Shown piece by piece: positions 6,881 to 9,797 of a stretch of DNA of 9,797 bases (the first letter of the stretch is position 1; each line of letters starts with the position of its first letter). Under the pieces are notes generated by a model. The model worked only from the letters and a program-made list of their open reading frames with translations, was not told the origin of the DNA and did no database searches. The stretch comes from Deltaproteobacteria bacterium. GTDB taxonomy: Bacteria > Myxococcota_A > UBA796 > UBA9615. Where the stretch lies: the NCBI GenBank assembly GCA_029261955.1, contig JAJDAI010000204.1, positions 1 to 9,797 of the forward strand, given 5' to 3'. A program made the position numbers and the translations under genes.

Positions 6881-8164
6881 TCAGCTCCAGAAACGGACCA
6901 TGTCACGGGCCGACTCACGCTCCCGCAAGGTCCTGAACGTGCCATCGCCCTCGATCCCGACCACCGCCGGCATCCCGCGGCTGCAATGCCTCGACCACAT
7001 GCCCATGGTGTAGGCACCCGTGTCGTGAAACACGAGGATGTCGCCCGGCTCGATGGCCGGCAGCATGCGGTCACGCGCCAGGAAGTCCCCCGAGAAGCAG
7101 AGCGGTCCGGCCACGTGCATCGGCCGCAGGTCCACGAGGTCCTTGGGCTCGCCGTTCGGGCTGTAGACCGAGATGTCGAGCCACCAGTCCTGGCCTCGAT
7201 ACGCAACGCGCAGCGCAAAGTCGGCGCCCAGATGCCCCACCGCCATGGGCTCGCCGGCGAGCTCCTTGACGTACTCCACCCGGGTGGCCGCGAAGCCACA
7301 CGGCGCCTGGACGCTGCGACCAAACTCGGTGATCAGCTGGTAGTCCAACAGGGCTGGCGCCGCGTCTCGTATCGCCGCCACGTACTCCGCCGGCGCGATC
7401 CCGACGTCTTCGTTTCGGTAGCGGGTCGGTAGCCCGCCGCCGATGTCGATGGTGTCGATGCGACGCTCTCCCGCGGCCGCATCGATGGCGCGGGCCAGGG
7501 TCAGCGCACGCTCCCCCGCTGGCACCAGGGTCGTCAGGTCGCAGCCCTGGGAGCCGACGTGGACGTGCAGGCCGTGCAGCCACTCGAAGCTGGCGAGCCG
7601 CTTCGCGAACGCCTCGATGCCCTCGGGGTCTTGCGGCATCGCGAGACCGAAGCGTGAGCGCAGCCCGCCGGTGCTCGTTGCCGCGATGCGCCCCTCTCCC
7701 ACGGCGGGGTTGATCCTGATCCCAACCTTCGCCCCCGCGAGCAGCTCCGGGGAGGACTCGCCGATGCGCTCGAGCTCCTCGAGGTTGTCGGCGTTCAGGT
7801 AGATCCCGAGCTCGAGGGAGCGCCGGATGTCCGACCTCGACTTCGCGGGCGAATCGAAGACCAACCTCTCGGGGAGGCATCCGGCCGCCAGGGCCAGCTC
7901 CACCTCCTCCATGGAGGCTGCCTCGAGGCCGGCGCCGGCCTCGACGACGGCCCGCAGGACCTCCACCACGGGGTTGGCCTTGATCGCGATGGCATGCAGG
8001 GTGCCGTCGGGGAAGACGCGGTGCAGCTCCTTCAGGCGGGATCGCAGCCCCACCAGGTCGTGAAAGAGCACTGAAGGCTTCGCGTCATCGAGCAGACCCT
8101 CACGGAGGGCCTGCCCGAGCCAGGGGGAGATGTCGTCCGGCGCGAGGCGCTGATTCCAGTTCAT
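6881..8164 (-). CDS. Fold-type III PLP decarboxylase, diaminopimelate-decarboxylase-like
   Basis: Alanine-racemase-fold/LysA superfamily enzyme, 427 residues, that would decarboxylate an amino acid or amino-acid adduct. Seen: PLP Lys in AIKAN (Lys62), HVHVGSQG (200-207), phosphate-binding GGG (242-244), EFGR (280-283, EPGR in most DAP decarboxylases), the other-subunit motif CFSGD (Cys356-Asp360, CESGD in LysA), GD-x-L and TGAY (382-385, Tyr contacting PLP). The C-terminal barrel ends in MWSRHCSRGMPAVVG instead of the usual Asn-Phe-Asn type segment. Length and motif order fit an intact catalyst. The Glu-to-Phe and Pro-to-Phe changes suggest a substrate other than meso-DAP, as in biosynthetic relatives such as BtrK, SbnH or D-ornithine/D-lysine decarboxylases. 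The ATG at 8164 overlaps the racemase TGA as ATGA, which decides the start over upstream options to 8227 and implies translational coupling. Confidence 0.93.
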   Translation of the reverse strand: MNWNQRLAPDDISPWLGQALREGLLDDAKPSVLFHDLVGLRSRLKELHRVFPDGTLHAIAIKANPVVEVLRAVVEAGAGLEAASMEEVELALAAGCLPERLVFDSPAKSRSDIRRSLELGIYLNADNLEELERIGESSPELLAGAKVGIRINPAVGEGRIAATSTGGLRSRFGLAMPQDPEGIEAFAKRLASFEWLHGLHVHVGSQGCDLTTLVPAGERALTLARAIDAAAGERRIDTIDIGGGLPTRYRNEDVGIAPAEYVAAIRDAAPALLDYQLITEFGRSVQAPCGFAATRVEYVKELAGEPMAVGHLGADFALRVAYRGQDWWLDISVYSPNGEPKDLVDLRPMHVAGPLCFSGDFLARDRMLPAIEPGDILVFHDTGAYTMGMWSRHCSRGMPAVVGIEGDGTFRTLRERESARDMVRFWS

Positions 8165-8868
8165 CCGTACGTCGCGTATTGGATGGTTCGGGACACGAGC
8201 GCGTCCGTCGAGTTGACCAGGGGCCACTTGAAGTCCTCGTCGTCGAGCACCAGGGGAACCTCGGTGCAGCCGGCGATGATGAGCTCCGCCCCGAGATCGA
8301 CGAGCTCGAGCGCCAGGGAGCGCATGCCTGCCCGCACCTCATCGCTCTTGTCCCCCCCCTTGATGCGCCCGATCAGCTCCATGAAGCGCACCCGCGAGGC
8401 GCCTCCCAAGGCGACATGCTCGACGCCATGGGCTTCGAGCGCGTCCTCGTAGAGACCTGCGCTCAGAGCGCCCTCGGTAGCCAACACACCCGCGCGTCGA
8501 AGCGACGGCCGAGCCTTGATCGCTGCCTCGCAGGTCACGTCGACAATGTTGAGAAAGGGGATCTGCACCGCGTCGGTGATCGCGCTCGAGAACGCATGCG
8601 CTGTGTTGCAGACCATGACCAGGACCTCAGCGCCCGCCTGCTCGAGGCGAAGGGCGGTGCAGGCCAGTGAGTCGGCAGGGCTCGGTCCGATGCCGGCGAC
8701 GGCTTCGGTGCGGTCGGGGGCACTCGGGTTGTTGTCGATGATGAGGTGGAGGTGGTCCTGGTCCTTGGCAGCCGTGGTCGCCAGGAGGATCTTGCCGAAA
8801 AAATCCAGCGTCGCCTCCGGCCCCAACCCACCAATGATGCCAACGATCCGTTTACGCTCTACTAGCAA
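8161..8868 (-). CDS. Aspartate/glutamate racemase-family protein (RacX/YgeA type)
   Basis: PLP-independent two-cysteine amino-acid racemase, cytosolic, 235 residues from the TTG at 8868. Seen: the N-terminal GIIGGLGPEAT (10-20), substrate-binding NNPSAPDRTEAV (46-57), first catalytic Cys in VCNTAH (Cys87) and second in GCTE (Cys201). Both cysteines are present, so two-base racemisation is expected; substrate (Asp, Glu or a broader RacX-like range) cannot be read from the sequence. The TTG start has AGGAG at 8873-8877, four bases upstream, and gives the family's usual length. A GTG at 8943 (GAGG 8 bases upstream) would add 25 residues that cover a near-palindrome, so I prefer TTG. It is the first gene of an operon with the LysA-like decarboxylase, overlapping it by 4 bases, which argues that both act on the same metabolite stream. 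Confidence 0.92.
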   Translation of the reverse strand: MLVERKRIVGIIGGLGPEATLDFFGKILLATTAAKDQDHLHLIIDNNPSAPDRTEAVAGIGPSPADSLACTALRLEQAGAEVLVMVCNTAHAFSSAITDAVQIPFLNIVDVTCEAAIKARPSLRRAGVLATEGALSAGLYEDALEAHGVEHVALGGASRVRFMELIGRIKGGDKSDEVRAGMRSLALELVDLGAELIIAGCTEVPLVLDDEDFKWPLVNSTDALVSRTIQYATYG

Positions 8869-8905
8869 AACACTCCTATGAAGGGCCTGCTCAAAGACCG
8901 ATGTC

Positions 8906-8936
8906 AGCTTCCCCGGAAAGACTTCCCCGGGAAGCT
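8906..8936. promoter_or_regulatory. 31-bp near-palindrome in the racemase leader
   Basis: AGCTTCCC (8906-8913) and GGGAAGCT (8929-8936) are exact inverted repeats, and most positions between them are also symmetric about 8921 (13 of 15 pairs). It lies about 40 bases before the preferred racemase start, inside the predicted mRNA leader. It could be an operator or an RNA hairpin. If translation instead begins at the GTG 8943, it is coding. Confidence 0.45.
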
Positions 8937-9096
8937 CGCCCACACCAGCGACCTCGCGGTCGGCAGCCCGCCAGAGTTGGCTCCGGTTTGGACCGAAGGC
9001 CTCATCCAGGCTGCGCTCTGAGACGTCTGCGTGGGGTCTTGTCGCAGGTTTTGAGGGGCCTGAGCCAACGGGCCTTCCTAGCGACTGAGCAGGCCT

Positions 9097-9125
9097 AAGT
9101 TACACTCTGCAGCCCCTGGAGTCAA
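9097..9125 (-). promoter_or_regulatory. Sigma-70-type promoter of the racemase/decarboxylase operon
   Basis: On the minus strand TTGACT (9120-9125) and TAACTT (9097-9102) are spaced by exactly 17 bases. The -35 matches five of six consensus bases, and the -10 keeps TA...T. It lies between the stop of the thioredoxin-like gene (9143) and the racemase, predicting a leader of about 220 bases with the near-palindrome in it. Confidence 0.6.
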
Positions 9126-9142
9126 GGGCGGAATTGCTGGCG

Positions 9143-9571
9143 TCACTTCGAGGCGACCCGCTTCGAGGCGGTTCTCAACCAATCCTCAGAGGGGCGGCCG
9201 GAGACCTCGATCCAAGATCGCCACGGCGATCCAATGCTTCCAAGACTTGGAAACGCCGATGAGTCGAGCGCTGTCGACGGACTCGATGGCGCGGGCATTG
9301 GACGCGTACGACGCAGGGTGGTGTCGCGACAGCAATCTGAGGAACCGGGCGCGCTCCCCGTCACGTCCCGACCGTTCACCAGGATCGTCGGGGAGCCACA
9401 ACCCCGCGCATGAGTTGGGATCTCCCGGTCGCCGATCCGCCGCTCCGACCAGTTCTCTGGAAGGCCGAGCTCGGTGAGCGCCTCGGCCAACACCGCCCGA
9501 GCCGGCTCGACGTTCGGGCAGTCGGGCTCCCAGATCAGGTCGATCTCAGGCATCCGCTCGCTCCAGGGCAT
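9143..9571 (-). CDS. Thioredoxin-fold-like small protein (DCPN motif), probable frameshift in C-terminal half
   Basis: 142 codons as read. The first half fits a small thioredoxin-like family seen around mercury/redox genes and sometimes labelled alkylmercury-lyase-like: IDLIWEPDCPNVEPARAVL (CxxN in place of CxxC), then GSPTILVNGRDV with the cis-Pro region, then DCCR. Two starts are possible: ATG 9571 with GGAGG 5 bases upstream, and ATG 9553 with GGAG 7 bases upstream; the latter gives the family's usual M-x-I-x-L beginning. After CCR (about 9326) the frame turns Ser/Arg/Pro-rich. The frame used by the rest of the high-GC pattern is the one ending at 9186 (HHPASYASNARAIESVDSAR and onward), reached if one base is missing near 9326. 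The upstream Cys/Asp-repeat gene ends 30 bases before this one, so they may share a transcript. Biological role unknown. Confidence 0.65.
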   Translation of the reverse strand: MPWSERMPEIDLIWEPDCPNVEPARAVLAEALTELGLPENWSERRIGDREIPTHARGCGSPTILVNGRDVTGSAPGSSDCCRDTTLRRTRPMPAPSSPSTALDSSAFPSLGSIGSPWRSWIEVSGRPSEDWLRTASKRVASK

Positions 9572-9601
9572 CGAGGCCTCCGCGCGGTGCCACGAGGGCG
9601 C

Positions 9602-9797
9602 TCAGCGCGCGCAGGCGGGGTCGCCGGCGCAGGAAGCATCGTCGCAGTCGAGCAGGAAGTCGTGGTCGTCGTCGTGCTCGTTGTCGCAGATCTCGGTCTG
9701 CGGCGGGCACGCCGGGTCTGCCCAGCACTCGGGCTCCAGGCAGTCGATGACGTCGTCCCCGTCGTCGTCGATGCCGTTGCTGCAGTCCGTCTCCGCG
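9602..9797 (-). CDS. C-terminal end of a secreted Cys/Asp-repeat protein (5' part outside window)
   Basis: The minus-strand frame is open from the window edge to TGA at 9602-9604 (64 complete codons). It contains two repeats of about 28 residues: TDCSNGIDDDGDDVIDCLEP...DPAC and EICDNEHDDDHDFLLDCDDA...DPAC. The spacing C-x-N-x-x-DDDGD-x-x-x-DC-x-x-x-x-C is the common calcium-binding-like, disulfide-bonded repeat of Myxococcota surface proteins, usually found near the C terminus of large lipoproteins. The second copy is degenerate (HDDDHD). It ends in ACAR. Confidence 0.85.
   Translation of the reverse strand, partial: AETDCSNGIDDDGDDVIDCLEPECWADPACPPQTEICDNEHDDDHDFLLDCDDASCAGDPACAR

Overview
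The window is GC-rich with a strong G/C preference at third codon positions, and every gene I can support lies on the minus strand. Three lipoprotein or lipoprotein-like genes carry runs of aspartate, lamin-tail domains (LTD) or Cys/Asp repeats of the form C-NG-DDDGD-DC. This mix is typical of Myxococcota and related former Deltaproteobacteria, often known from metagenomes. That assignment is an inference from protein style, not from a marker gene.

Layout, following transcription (right to left). 9797-9602 is the end of a secreted protein with two Cys/Asp-rich repeats. 9571-9143 is a small thioredoxin-fold-like protein with a probable frameshift near its middle. After a good sigma-70-type promoter (9125-9097) and a leader of about 220 bases with a 31-bp near-palindrome comes a two-gene operon: an aspartate/glutamate racemase-family protein (8868-8161), joined by an ATGA overlap to a diaminopimelate-decarboxylase-like PLP enzyme (8164-6881). 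Then come a 20-bp direct repeat, a small lipoprotein with a cadherin-like domain (6727-6311), and a promoter flanked by two matching palindromes that serves an acyl-CoA desaturase-type gene (5908-4943). After about 740 bases with no convincing gene lies a GAD/CSAD-type PLP decarboxylase (4205-2820), then two surface lipoproteins with LTD domains (2730-1732 and 1670-1). The second of these is broken by two single-base losses in six-base homopolymers.

How the genes fit together. The racemase and the LysA-like decarboxylase are translationally coupled and probably act in one pathway, changing amino-acid stereochemistry and decarboxylating to an amine. The decarboxylase has Phe where DAP decarboxylases have Glu in the C-E-S-G-D motif, so I doubt it is ordinary LysA. 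A second, unrelated PLP decarboxylase lies nearby, but nothing ties it directly to that operon. The desaturase has its own regulated promoter and probably adjusts membrane lipid unsaturation. The lipoproteins look like cell-surface or extracellular structural proteins.

Candidates most worth following up: the racemase/decarboxylase pair, the twin operators at the desaturase promoter, and the repeated one-base losses, which may be sequencing error, gene decay or homopolymer phase variation.
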